Below are positions 1-8,711 of a stretch of 47,862 bases of DNA, one piece after another. This stretch comes from Thermoproteota archaeon (GTDB lineage Archaea > Korarchaeota > Korarchaeia > Korarchaeales > Korarchaeaceae): assembly GCA_027491785.1 (NCBI GenBank), contig JAOZGJ010000012.1, positions 1 through 47,862 of the forward strand. The letters are read 5' to 3'. Within the stretch, counting starts at the first letter, position 1. Every line of letters begins with the position of its first letter. The notes below the pieces were generated by a model. The model was not told the origin of the DNA and did not search any database. It saw nothing but the letters and a program-made list of their open reading frames with translations. The translations under genes were made by a program, and so were the position numbers.

Positions 1-52
1 TCTTATCCTTTCTCATTACTTTTATCGTCCGAGAAGCTCTTTATACCTTATT

Positions 53-307
53 ATGTCACATAATTACACTAAGTATACCAAAAGAGCTGATGGAGAGAAT
101 GAGAAAGCATCCAAGGGTCAAGTGAAGCTGGTTGCTAGGAAGCTAAGGAGGTACTTGATGGAACTTGAGGGAGGGATACCAGGAGCAGGAGAAGATCTCT
201 TAGACGAGCTACTTGAGGACTTAAGAAAGAAGGTGGAGGAAGCTGGGTGGAGAAAGTTCTCGGAGGGTATTGTAAGTCTCAGGGGTTCTAGAACGAAGGG
301 TGATTGA
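53..307 (+). CDS. small hypothetical protein, 84 aa
   Basis: This is an unrecognised small, charged, probably soluble protein. It has a Lys/Arg-rich N-terminal half and a helical stretch (about residues 44-66) rich in Leu, Glu and Asp. No signal peptide, membrane segment or catalytic motif is visible. The ATG at 53 has a TATA-like stretch (ACTTTTATC, 18-26) about 27-35 bases upstream, which fits a leaderless transcript. It points away from the ABC exporter genes that follow on the other strand. Clean codon use and a placed promoter favour a real gene; the function is unknown. Confidence 0.5.
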   Translation: MSHNYTKYTKRADGENEKASKGQVKLVARKLRRYLMELEGGIPGAGEDLLDELLEDLRKKVEEAGWRKFSEGIVSLRGSRTKGD

Positions 308-460
308 TGGAAGTTCTGAATATAGAACTCACTGAGGGAAGAAGGAGCCTTACAACGATTTTCAATAAATAGAATATCCTCCAGCTGCTAAGGGTAGCGA
401 GACCCTCCCCGAGAAAGATAATTATCTGAAGGCGGTCGAGATGATGTAAGAGTAAGATCA

Positions 461-2068
461 TCAGGATGCAATGTCGTAGGAGGAGATGATATCTGCCAGC
501 GGGCTAGTTAGGAGTTTAAGTAGGAGCCAAGATGAAATCACAGCCACCAGGGATAAGAAGACCGCTTCAGAGCTTGATAGGAGGGACAGGGCAATCTTCA
601 GGAGTAAATCCGATATCATGTATACTGGAATTACTACTAGCATGAGCAGGCCTGCAGCCAATTCCTCGAGCATGTAAAGCCCGGAAGGCGCTTGCTTGAC
701 GATCCTACGCTTGGATGCCAGATACGTCACGATCATGAGCAATATGCATGCTATCAGGACAGTGAGCGGGAGCATGAGCAAGGGAAGGAAGAGCATCAAG
801 AAGTTGCTGCTAGCAACAGCATCGAAGACCGATATCACCAGAAACGCCTCTGACAGATATAGAGCGTATTTCATCATAAGGCTCTCGGCCATTGGTTTTA
901 GGTCCTTAGCGTACACCCTATATATCCAAAGTGCCGCGAGGTCCCGTGCCATCGAAGCATTAATTAGGAAGGCTAGTGCCTCAGAGACAAGCAATGGAAT
1001 GAGAAAAATTGATATGAACTGGAAAGAGCCAAATAGAATCCCAAGCTTACCAGACGCGACCTCCTTCAAGAAATAGGTAGTGAACCAAGTAATGAGCGTA
1101 ATTAATGAGATCGTAGCGATATGCTTAATGTTCAGGACCTCTAAGCGAAATATGTAGTTAAATATGGCCTTTCTGGGATCTCGCGAGTAGAACTCTGCAT
1201 TCCTCTTAGGTTTTTTCTTTTTTACCTTCATCAGGGCCGAAGCGGGTTTAATGTATTCTGGACTGATACGACCAGCCAATCCGAGATCTAGGAGGAGCAT
1301 TAACAGGAGGATTAGTAACCCCTCCCCTATAGAGAGCAGAACATCAGATGTTCCCTCTGAGATCGTAGCGCAGTAGACTATAGATTCCGCAAGAGGTCTG
1401 AATGGTACAGATAGTAAGGGAGAGATCCCCCAAGATAGAATGGAGTGTATTATGGAAATAAGGGCATAGGAAGAGGCAATCAGGCGAATGTAATCTCCTC
1501 TCCAAGTGATTTTCAGCTCATGTATTAGGGTGGCGAGGGCTGACAGGTAGGCGGTGAGGAGCAGGATTGATATTGGAAGGAGCGCTGCCTTCGGATTACC
1601 TCCTGACAGATCCATTGCTATTGGCACAAAGGCGATATACCACGCTGTAAAAGCGAGCATCTGAGCTGTATCCCTCAGGAACCTCCCAAGGAAATAGGTC
1701 TCCATATCTAGGGGCTGAGCTAGGAGGATCTCATACTCTGCCTCCTCCATTACCGTTATCGCCGCTTTACCCGTGATCGCTCCCAAGAGGATCATAAGCA
1801 TAAGGGAAGCGCTGATGAGGTCTATGATGGCGAACTTGTTCAGTCCCAAGGCGAGGAGGCTTCCCCTGATTGATGGGCCTAGGGACTCGTTGCTCTCATT
1901 CTCAGGCGCTGATGTAGAGGATATCACGATGGCAGCTGCAATAATACCGACCATCACTGCCAGCGCTATGATGAGTATTGCTTTCCTCCTCAAACCTTTC
2001 AGGAAAGGGTTTACAATGTAATTCTTGATGAGGTACTTCGATATCGTGAGGGACTTACCTAGGTCCAT
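461..2068 (-). CDS. ABC-2 type transporter permease, 535 aa
   Basis: This is the membrane subunit of an ABC exporter. About a dozen hydrophobic segments run through the protein, with a short basic loop (residues about 280-300, several Lys in a row) dividing two membrane halves. The length suits a single-chain ABC-2 permease carrying both halves. Its ATG follows the TGA of the ATPase gene with no spacing (stop 2069-2071, start 2066-2068), so the two are translationally coupled. The substrate cannot be read from sequence; such pairs export drugs, lipids or peptides or act in envelope maintenance. Confidence 0.8.
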   Translation of the reverse strand: MDLGKSLTISKYLIKNYIVNPFLKGLRRKAILIIALAVMVGIIAAAIVISSTSAPENESNESLGPSIRGSLLALGLNKFAIIDLISASLMLMILLGAITGKAAITVMEEAEYEILLAQPLDMETYFLGRFLRDTAQMLAFTAWYIAFVPIAMDLSGGNPKAALLPISILLLTAYLSALATLIHELKITWRGDYIRLIASSYALISIIHSILSWGISPLLSVPFRPLAESIVYCATISEGTSDVLLSIGEGLLILLLMLLLDLGLAGRISPEYIKPASALMKVKKKKPKRNAEFYSRDPRKAIFNYIFRLEVLNIKHIATISLITLITWFTTYFLKEVASGKLGILFGSFQFISIFLIPLLVSEALAFLINASMARDLAALWIYRVYAKDLKPMAESLMMKYALYLSEAFLVISVFDAVASSNFLMLFLPLLMLPLTVLIACILLMIVTYLASKRRIVKQAPSGLYMLEELAAGLLMLVVIPVYMISDLLLKIALSLLSSSEAVFLSLVAVISSWLLLKLLTSPLADIISSYDIAS

Positions 2069-2797
2069 TCACGATTCACCAACTAGCCTGAGGAATACCT
2101 CCTCGAGAGATGCCTCCTCTCCAGCCCTTTGCTTGAGGTCTTCCAGACTTCCTTCAGCGATCAGCTCTCCTCTGCTTATTATTCCAAGTTTAGTGCAGAA
2201 CTTCTCGACCATATCCAAGAGATGGCTGGATATGAGAGCTGTTACGCCTTGAGAGGCCATTCTCTTCACCTCCTCCTTGAACACGTGCTGGGCCTCTGGA
2301 TCCATGCCTGCCATGGGCTCATCCATTATCAGGACCTTCGGTTTAACCATGAACGCTGCCGATGCTAGAACCTTCTGGATCATGCCCCGCGATAGGTTTC
2401 CTATGAACTCATCTCTCTTTCCCTTCAGCTCAAATAAATCGAGATAGTGATTTATGGCTTCCTCGACGCTCTCTCGATCTAACCTCCTGAGCGATCCTAT
2501 GAACTCCAAGAACTCCTTCACCGTGAGGTTCTGGAAGCAGACGGGATTTTCCGGTATATATCCGATGAGGCTTAATGCCTCTACCCTATGGGAGACTATG
2601 TCCCGTCCGCAGATCCTAGCAGTCCCGCGATCTGGCTTGAGGAGGCCCACTAATATCTTGAGTGTCGTCGTCTTCCCGGCTCCGTTGGGACCCAGCAGCC
2701 CATATATCTCACCCGGTTTTACCTTGAAGGTCAGGCCCCTCAACGCCTCAGTCTCACCGTAACTCTTATGGAGGTTGAGCACCTCTATGGCGTACAT
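2069..2797 (-). CDS. ABC exporter ATP-binding protein, 242 aa
   Basis: This is the cytoplasmic ATPase of the exporter encoded with the next gene. The Walker A motif is GPNGAGKTT near residue 37, the signature is LSRGMIQK near residue 135, Walker B is LIMDEP, and the switch His lies in SSHLL. The C-terminal tail with a Glu/Leu-rich end is typical of the CcmA/DRA family (COG1131). A TATA-like AATAAAAATTATT on the minus strand at about 2830-2845 lies some 40 bases before the ATG, so this gene probably leads a two-gene operon. Confidence 0.88.
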   Translation of the reverse strand: MYAIEVLNLHKSYGETEALRGLTFKVKPGEIYGLLGPNGAGKTTTLKILVGLLKPDRGTARICGRDIVSHRVEALSLIGYIPENPVCFQNLTVKEFLEFIGSLRRLDRESVEEAINHYLDLFELKGKRDEFIGNLSRGMIQKVLASAAFMVKPKVLIMDEPMAGMDPEAQHVFKEEVKRMASQGVTALISSHLLDMVEKFCTKLGIISRGELIAEGSLEDLKQRAGEEASLEEVFLRLVGES

Positions 2798-2944
2798 TTT
2801 CCTACGAATATGAGCTTCCGATGTGAGGTAATAATTTTTATTAATCTAGGTGCGTGAAGATCCTTAAATAACTTCGATCTATTTTACCCTCTATTCACCG
2901 CATTACAACCATTTATTTAATGGATGCCCTTACTGCCGTTACAT

Positions 2945-3250
2945 TCAAAGCTCTGTACCGTAACTCACAGCTTCCCTAACTATCCCCAACTCGTCCTTCT
3001 TCCTCTCGAATTCCTCGACCGTATAACAGAGGAACTCTAGCGGCAGCACTACTCCCTTCCTATAGAGATGTTTAAGGAGCAATGCTGCTCTCCTAATGAA
3101 GGGAACCCCCTCGAACCTCTTGGACACCACTATGAGATCGTAATCGCTGTGCTTAAGATGGTCCCCTCTCGCCCTAGAACCGAAGAGGATTATCCTAGCT
3201 TCAGGATCCCACTCCCTTATCACTTTGACGATCTCATCGATCTCCTGCAT
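2945..3250 (-). CDS. MNT-type nucleotidyltransferase (antitoxin of HEPN/MNT pair 1), 101 aa
   Basis: This is a minimal nucleotidyltransferase of the pol-beta superfamily. The motif GSRARGD-x6-SDYDLIVV near residues 25-43 supplies the Gly-Ser and the two metal-binding Asp of active MNT domains. It overlaps the end of the upstream HEPN gene by 31 bases, so the order is HEPN then MNT. In characterised HEPN/MNT modules the MNT protein neutralises the HEPN RNase, in some cases by adding AMP to it. Family assignment is firm; the antitoxin role is inferred from the arrangement. Confidence 0.85.
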   Translation of the reverse strand: MQEIDEIVKVIREWDPEARIILFGSRARGDHLKHSDYDLIVVSKRFEGVPFIRRAALLLKHLYRKGVVLPLEFLCYTVEEFERKKDELGIVREAVSYGTEL

Positions 3251-3606
3251 GCCTCCATCACCCTTTCTGCTGTCCTGATATGCTTACTAGCTATGTTCTC
3301 ATTATACATCTCCGCTGGGATGCCGTTAGCAGCATCAGGATATTTAGTCACAGAATATTCGGGATTCAGCTCCATGAGATCCTCTAGAAGATCTTCCATG
3401 CCGAGGGCCTTGCCCAGTTCAACTAAATTATGAGTTTTTGGGTATAGTTCCCTCCTCAGTTCTATGTAAGCAGCCTTGAGGAATTTTTCAGCTACTTGAT
3501 GAGAGAAGAACACGGAGGCATAGTAACGACCAGCTTTCAGCAGTATCTTAGCTGTTTTCAAGTCCTCTAGTCCTTGCTTCCATAAGGCCTCGGATTCCGG
3601 TCTCAC
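3220..3606 (-). CDS. HEPN domain protein (putative RNase toxin of pair 1), 128 aa
   Basis: This all-helical HEPN protein has the family pattern: an N-terminal helix with a Lys-x-Ala core, the HQVAEKFLKAAY helix (about residues 36-47), KTHNLVEL (about 57-64) and a TKYPDA loop (about 86-91). The Rx4-6H RNase motif of the HepT branch is not obvious; KTH may be the equivalent. The start is a GTG at 3606. An AT-rich imperfect palindrome (3627-3651) containing a TATA-like core precedes it and could be promoter and operator for the pair. Confidence 0.82.
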   Translation of the reverse strand: MRPESEALWKQGLEDLKTAKILLKAGRYYASVFFSHQVAEKFLKAAYIELRRELYPKTHNLVELGKALGMEDLLEDLMELNPEYSVTKYPDAANGIPAEMYNENIASKHIRTAERVMEACRRSMRSSK

Positions 3607-3787
3607 AAGCTATATAACGTGGTGGGAATTTAAGCTTACATTTAAAATTCACAAGAACAAGAACCTGGAAGAGCTTGGGGATATGGACGCCTTTCCCGAT
3701 CCGATCTGCAGGTATCACCGGTTACGGGATACTGAAACTATAATCCAAAGGATCTGAGAAGGAGGTATTTAGGAGATGAAGGGTAGA

Positions 3788-3820
3788 GCAATGGGAAAGG
3801 GAAAAATGGGGGAAGGAAAG
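3788..3820 (-). terminator. polypyrimidine terminator after cooC
   Basis: On the minus strand, just after the cooC stop, the RNA-like strand is a long C/T tract including runs of five T and five C. Pyrimidine-rich, T-containing tracts of this kind follow several operons in the window, matching factor-independent archaeal termination. No stem is needed or seen. Confidence 0.45.
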
Positions 3821-3824
3821 TCAG

Positions 3825-4754
3825 CTAGGCGTACTTCTCTAGGATCTCCATGAGCTCTATCATCTTATCCAAGATCTTAGAATCTGCCTGCCCATTGATT
3901 ATCGGATCTATGCTGGGTTCCACTTCCAGCAGGGTTTCATCGAAGGGGAGCACCGTAACAGTATCGAAATCGACCTTTCCCATGGAATTCATCCATTTAT
4001 TAACCTTATCTACATCTGCCTGCTTCCTTACCTTATTTACCACCAAGTGAATATGCTTTATGTTAAGCTCCTTTGCCAGCTTCCCCAAGTAGACACCTAC
4101 CTGTATGGAATTGAAGGAGGGCTCGGTCACTATGACGGCTTGGGAAAATCCCTCGGATATTGCTCTTCCGAAGTGCTCCATTCCCGCTTGCGTGTCCATT
4201 AATATGACTTCCTTCTCTCTAAGGATTATGTAGTCCATTACAGCATCTAGCAGCGCATTCTCAGGGCACATGCATCCGGTCGCTGCTTGAACCACGGTTC
4301 CCATGACTAGAAGCCTCACCCCATCTGGTCCTGTGAGGCCGAACCTCTCCACGACATCATCCACATCAGGACTGAGCCTTAGGTAGATCCCCCACCCTTC
4401 TCCAGGTCTAGCGCCTGTCTTTTCTTCTATGTAATCAGCGTTCTTGCTTAATGGAACTATTCTGCTCGCTTCCTCTGGAGGGAGGCCTAGAGCAAAGGGT
4501 AGATTCATCTGAGGATCTTCATCTACAGCCAGTACTTTGTAGCCCTTTCTAGCGAACAATCTAGCGAGAATAGCAGTAATTGTAGTCTTTCCAGCCCCAC
4601 CCTTACCTGTAACGACTACTCTAAATCCTTCTTCCTTTGCACCAGTTTTCTTCGCCATTTCCTTTATCCTAGTAGCTAGATCAAATGTTTTCTCCTTCCA
4701 TTCCTTTGTTTTCTCGAAGGAAGCTGAAGGGAAGTATTTCTCAGGTTCGGACAA
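3825..4754 (-). CDS. cooC: CooC, CO dehydrogenase nickel-insertion ATPase, 309 aa
   Basis: This MinD/CooC-type P-loop ATPase couples ATP hydrolysis to nickel insertion into the C-cluster of CooS. The deviant Walker A GKGGAGKTT starts near residue 50, a MNLPFALG stretch follows the second Asp motif, and the CooC-type Cys pair is in CMCPEN near residue 162. The start is TTG with GGTGGT just upstream. It carries about 45 extra residues before the P-loop compared with classical CooC, which begins almost at the motif. An internal ATG (Met33) is possible, but the upstream codons look coding. It is the last gene of the cooF-cooS-FNOR-cooC operon. Confidence 0.87.
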   Translation of the reverse strand: MSEPEKYFPSASFEKTKEWKEKTFDLATRIKEMAKKTGAKEEGFRVVVTGKGGAGKTTITAILARLFARKGYKVLAVDEDPQMNLPFALGLPPEEASRIVPLSKNADYIEEKTGARPGEGWGIYLRLSPDVDDVVERFGLTGPDGVRLLVMGTVVQAATGCMCPENALLDAVMDYIILREKEVILMDTQAGMEHFGRAISEGFSQAVIVTEPSFNSIQVGVYLGKLAKELNIKHIHLVVNKVRKQADVDKVNKWMNSMGKVDFDTVTVLPFDETLLEVEPSIDPIINGQADSKILDKMIELMEILEKYA

Positions 4755-4787
4755 GTTACCACCATCCTTAACTATTGAGACTTAGCG

Positions 4788-5138
4788 TTAATATGAGGGG
4801 GATAGAGGATATAAGGATGCATACCCTTCCCCCTCAAGCAGGGCGTTCGCAATTACTCTACCAATATTGAATTTATCGCTCAATATAATATCTTTAAATG
4901 CCGATATATCCCTCTTACTCACCATCAGGGAATTATAAATGCCCGCGTTCTTCCTAGTGTTGATCAGCATATATCCTACGATCCTATTGTCCTTCAAGTA
5001 CATCTTCTTGTAAACGCCATCCTCAAAGTTCTTCAGGACCTCCCCCTCATAGTGGCCATCCGAGACCACAGGTACGTTGAACACCCTGATTATCGTCTGT
5101 ATCGTGGATCCGAGGTACTTGACCCTCCTTCCAACCAT
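4788..5138 (-). CDS. C-terminal fragment of the split FAD/NAD(P) oxidoreductase (FNOR), 116 aa
   Basis: This is the dimerisation domain of a NADH-oxidase-like flavoprotein, cut from its N-terminal part. It begins at MVGRRVKYLGST, which in intact relatives directly follows the AGYNM helix ending the FAD domain. The first in-frame ATG lies inside the second copy of a 24-base repeat, two to six codons after a TAA. The true reading continues from the preceding gene: deleting the 61 bases between the repeat starts (5130 and 5191) joins both parts in one frame of about 423 residues. As written it is probably a fragment and not an independent protein. Confidence 0.7.
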   Translation of the reverse strand: MVGRRVKYLGSTIQTIIRVFNVPVVSDGHYEGEVLKNFEDGVYKKMYLKDNRIVGYMLINTRKNAGIYNSLMVSKRDISAFKDIILSDKFNIGRVIANALLEGEGYASLYPLSPSY

Positions 5139-5214
5139 GTTATAACCGGCTATACGTTATACCTCACAACTATCCCCTGGACCCCTCTGATCCAACCATG
5201 TTATAACCGGCTAT
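5130..5214 (-). repeat. 24-base direct repeat bounding a 37-base insert in the FNOR gene
   Basis: The 24 bases at 5130-5153 and 5191-5214 are identical and encode IAGYNMVG. The 37 bases between them carry in-frame stops. The copies are 61 bases apart, which shifts the frame by one. Recombination or slippage between them would remove exactly 61 bases and restore one open reading frame. The insert itself is not repeated, so this is not a simple tandem duplication. Confidence 0.9.
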
Positions 5215-6120
5215 CGATCCTTGAATGAGAGCATTGGACCATAGGAGGATAGGCCTTTCCTCACCAGTTACTATATCTATCGCTTCAGCTATATCACCTG
5301 CAGCGTACACGTCCCTCGCACTAGTCTCCATGAATTCGTTAACGATTATCCCACCGCGTTCCTTGAACTTGATACCACTGTCCCTAATTACGTCCTTGTT
5401 AGGCCTGACCCCGGTAGCCACTACGACCATGTCAGCATCCAGTACCCTGCCATCTCCCAACCTCACTTGGCTCACGACACCATCACCCACTACCTCAGTT
5501 ACCCTGCTATTAACGAGCGCCTCGACCCCGTTCCTCTCGACTATCTCCTTGACTATAGTTCCCATCTCTCGATCGAACATGGCTGGAAGGAGCCTATCTA
5601 GAAGTTCGACTATGGTTACCTTAACCCCATGGGCTTTAAGTCCTATAGCAGCATCCAAGCCTATGAATCCTCCTCCTATCACGACAGCTTTCTCCACATC
5701 ATGGTGCTTCAGCCATTCGTGCATCCTATCTGCATCTTCCAGGGTCTTAAACGTGAACACTCCCTCCTTATCCAATCCACCTATTGGAGGAAGCGCCACC
5801 TTACCCCCAGCAGCTATTAAGAGCTTATCATAGCCTATAGTCTCACTGCCAACCTTTACCGTCTTCTTCTCAGTATCTATTCGGCTAACGGGCTTGCCCA
5901 ATATGGGAGTGACATCCATTCTCTCATAGAAATCCTTACCCTTCCAGAAGACCCTATCCCTCTCCTTTTCATTCTCCAAGTAATCTACGAGAACGCAGGC
6001 AGAGTAGGGGGGAGTATCCTCCCTCGATATCATGATTATCTCGGATGAATCATCGTACCTCCTTATGGATTCCACAGCACTCACGCCAGCTCCTCCAGTT
6101 CCTATTATGACAAATCTCAT
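5170..6120 (-). CDS. FAD/NAD(P)-dependent oxidoreductase (FNOR) of the CODH operon, N-terminal part, 316 aa
   Basis: This flavoprotein of the NADH oxidase/nitrite reductase family has a FAD-binding GTGGAG at its N-terminus, a second dinucleotide-binding GGGFIG near residue 152, and the FAD signature VYAAGDIAEA near residue 274. The chosen start is the ATG at 6120, where the Rossmann strand begins; the frame stays open to a GTG at 6129. A CooF-linked flavin oxidoreductase next to cooS is known in several CODH clusters and is thought to move CO-derived electrons to NAD(P). The frame stops at 5170 because of the insertion, losing the C-terminal domain. cooS is 38-47 bases upstream. Confidence 0.82.
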   Translation of the reverse strand: MRFVIIGTGGAGVSAVESIRRYDDSSEIIMISREDTPPYSACVLVDYLENEKERDRVFWKGKDFYERMDVTPILGKPVSRIDTEKKTVKVGSETIGYDKLLIAAGGKVALPPIGGLDKEGVFTFKTLEDADRMHEWLKHHDVEKAVVIGGGFIGLDAAIGLKAHGVKVTIVELLDRLLPAMFDREMGTIVKEIVERNGVEALVNSRVTEVVGDGVVSQVRLGDGRVLDADMVVVATGVRPNKDVIRDSGIKFKERGGIIVNEFMETSARDVYAAGDIAEAIDIVTGEERPILLWSNALIQGSIAGYNMVGSEGSRG

Positions 6121-6140
6121 ACCTAACACCCTATCTAAGC

Positions 6141-6160
6141 TAAAAAAGAGAGGGAAAATG
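6141..6160 (-). terminator. T-rich tract after cooS
   Basis: The 47-base gap between cooS and FNOR contains a minus-strand pyrimidine tract ending in six T. It may give partial termination inside the operon, so that cooF and cooS are made in excess of FNOR and cooC. Confidence 0.3.
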
Positions 6161-6167
6161 GAATTAT

Positions 6168-8044
6168 TTAGGGAAGCCCTAGGGCCTTCCTCTTCTTCTC
6201 TATATGGTCTATTATCAGTTTAGCCTCCTTCTCAGGATCCGGATCTACAGCGAAGGTTGCTCCTATAACATCGTCTAGATCCCTTGTAAGAAGATTCGTT
6301 ACGTTCACGCTACCTAGCACCGGAGGAACTGGTCCCAGCACAGTGAATATCCCGCTTGCCACAACATATGTCCCTATGCTAACCGCCTTCTCGGACATCC
6401 ACTCGGGGGCGGCACCTGCTATCGGCAGGTCGCTTATATCTACCCCGAGGTACTTGGCCACCTCCGCGGCCAGCACCAAAATCCTGCTGTTATCAACGCA
6501 AGATCCCATGTGAAGCACGGGAGGTATCCCATATTTCTTGCAGAATTCCCTTAGCCCTTCTCCTGCTAGATCAGCTGCTTCTGGAGTCATTAATCCCGCC
6601 TTACCGTTAGCTATGGCGGCGCACCCAGTCTCCACCACCAAGATGTTGTGCTCTATGAGCCTCTTCGTCAGGGTGACGTGGTTGTAGTCCTGCTTTATCT
6701 TCGGGTTGTTGCATCCGACTATGCCAGCGACTCCCCTTATCTTGCCTTCCTTAATTGCATCGACTAGAGGCTTGACTGAACCACCGAACGCCTTTAATAT
6801 GGCTTCAACGGAGAATCCAGCGAGGAGCTTCATGGATCTCTTGGGTATCCTCACCCTATCTGGGTTCCTATTCTCATACGCCTCTATAGCCATCTTCAAT
6901 ATCTCCTTTGCCGTGTCATAGCCATGCTCCGGCTCAAACTGCACGTGAATGGCTCCTGGGATCTTGGCCTTGTCCGATGTGGTGACCACCTTCGTATGAT
7001 AGCACTTGGCTATGTGAGTAACGGCGGGCATTATACACTGATAATCGACTATCATCACTTCAACTGCACCGGTAGCTATAGCTAGCTCCTGTAGGAGGAA
7101 GTTACCAGCAATTGGGATCCCCTGCCTCATCAGGAGTTCATTCCCAGTGCAGCACATTCCAACAACGTTTATCCCCTTGGCCCCTTTCTCCTGAGCCAGT
7201 TTAACTAGTTCAGGATCCTTAGCAGCCTTGGCTATCATGAAGGAGAGGACAGGATTGTGGCCATGCACCACGACGTTGACCATATCCTCCCTTAGGACGC
7301 CGAGATTGACCATTCCCTCCAAGGGTTCTGGTGTTCCGAACAGGACATCACTGAGCTCCGTTGCTATCATCGATCCTCCCCAGCCGTCAGCTATAGCTGC
7401 CCTTACCCCCTGCAGCAGTATGCTAACGTAATCTGCATCGACCCCTATATGGGTCCTGTGCATTATCTCGACTATCTCCCTGTCAATCCCTCTGGGAGTT
7501 ACACCCAGCTTCTCCCAGACCTTCTTCCTCTTATCGGGAGCCCTTTCCACGAATTGTATCCTATCTTTAATCATTCCGAATTCCCTCATCATCTCTATTG
7601 CCAAGTCCTTCGCTATTTCCTGGGGACTCCTGCCATCCACCTGGATCCCGTATTCATTGGCCAGCCTCTTAAGCTTCTCAACATCTGTCAGTTCATATCC
7701 CTGTGCCTCTCCCAAGGCAGTCTTGTACAACACCTCGACTATATCCCTGCCATGATCTGAATGAGCTGCTGCACCTCCTGCTATCATCCTAGCTAGATTC
7801 CTAGCTACGATCGTATCTGCATCAGCTCCACATACGCCCCTCTTCGGACCGTTCCCGAAGGGATCGATCCTACATGGTCCCATACCGCAGTTCCTGCAGC
7901 ATATCCCCAGGAGGCCGTAGCCGCATTGGGGCTGCTGTGCCTCTAACCTGTCCCACGCTGTCTCGAGGTGTTCTTGGGCAGCAACCTCAACATCTCTTGG
8001 GCGGCAGGGTCATACGATCTCTTCAAGATATCCTCCTTCCTCAT
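6168..8044 (-). CDS. cooS: CooS, Ni-Fe carbon monoxide dehydrogenase catalytic subunit, frameshifted near its N-terminus
   Basis: CooS interconverts CO and CO2 at a Ni-Fe-S C-cluster. From the ATG at 8044 (GGAGGTGA just upstream, overlapping the cooF stop) the reading gives SYDPAAQEMLR and then leaves frame; the frame from about 7984 on gives VAAQEHLETAWDR through to 6168. One missing G between 7985 and 7984 explains this. The restored protein is about 625 aa, normal for CooS. D- and B-cluster Cys fall at 41, 49, 50, 53, 58 and 72, the same spacing as the Carboxydothermus enzyme. C-cluster ligands are present in HGHNP, CCTGNE, YQCIMP, VGCNN, TGCAA and GSCVDNS. The uninterrupted main frame runs 6168-7883. 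Confidence 0.88.
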
Positions 8045-8053
8045 AAAATCACA

Positions 8054-8671
8054 TCACCTCCCACCAACCTCCTTCATAGAACGACCCAACTCCCGCCACA
8101 AGCGTATATTATCGGGGACAGCTTCCTCTATCATCTCTTCCCCTATCTCAGTGGCTAGTACTATCCTCTTAGCCGTTTCCTTCCTTTCCTCCTTGAGAAT
8201 TTCGTTTATATCTCCGTAAACCAGTGCACCTGTCTTACAGGCCTCGACGCAAGCAGGTAGCAGCCCTTCTCTCACCCTGTCTATGCAGTTATCGCATTTG
8301 GTAGCTACTTCCCTATCTATGGCTATCTTCCAGCTTCTCTTGTAAGTTATAACGTCGAAGGGACATACTATCGCGCACATACCACAAGCTATGCATTTCT
8401 CCTCATTTATCACGACGGTATCGTATTCGCTTACTCTAGTTATGGCGCCTGTTGGGCAGACCTGCATGCAAGGAGCCGGATCACAGTGCCTGCATTTATT
8501 CGGGAAGGTTCTTATCCCTATCGTAGGAGTCACGTGGATCCTAGGCGTTGGAGGGGGATCCTCGTATATAGCTGTGAAGAGGTTCTTCGTCTTGGAGTGT
8601 TCGACTGCACATGCGATCTCACACTGCTTGCAGCCAATGCATCTCTCAGGCCTTACAAATACGGTCTTCAT
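8054..8671 (-). CDS. cooF: CooF-like polyferredoxin, 205 aa
   Basis: This ferredoxin-like electron carrier takes electrons from CooS. Four Cys-rich clusters are visible: CIGCKQCEIAC, CRHCDPAPCMQVC, CIACGMCAIVC and CDNCIDRVREGLLPACVEAC, enough for four [4Fe-4S] centres as in the CooF/HycB family. The ATG at 8671 is preferred because GGGTG lies about six bases upstream; a GTG at 8680 would add three residues. Its TGA is nine bases before the cooS ATG and overlaps the cooS ribosome site, so the pair is coupled. It leads the CODH operon. Confidence 0.88.
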   Translation of the reverse strand: MKTVFVRPERCIGCKQCEIACAVEHSKTKNLFTAIYEDPPPTPRIHVTPTIGIRTFPNKCRHCDPAPCMQVCPTGAITRVSEYDTVVINEEKCIACGMCAIVCPFDVITYKRSWKIAIDREVATKCDNCIDRVREGLLPACVEACKTGALVYGDINEILKEERKETAKRIVLATEIGEEMIEEAVPDNIRLWRELGRSMKEVGGR

Positions 8672-8711
8672 GAAAAACACCCGGGAGTTTGCTAATCTTT
8701 CTCTCCTCTCT

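Noticed and set aside
3661-3762. Short plus-strand frame near KNLEELGDMDAF
   Set aside because: It is about 35 codons long with no start site, ribosome site or homology; chance cannot be excluded.
5130-5214. Insertion sequence or transposon in the FNOR gene
   Set aside because: The insert is only 37 bases, has no terminal inverted repeats, and the 24-base flanks are too long for a usual target duplication.
7980-7992. Programmed frameshift in cooS
   Set aside because: There is no slippery heptamer or downstream structure at the site, and cooS is not known to use frameshifting. A missing base in a G run is simpler.
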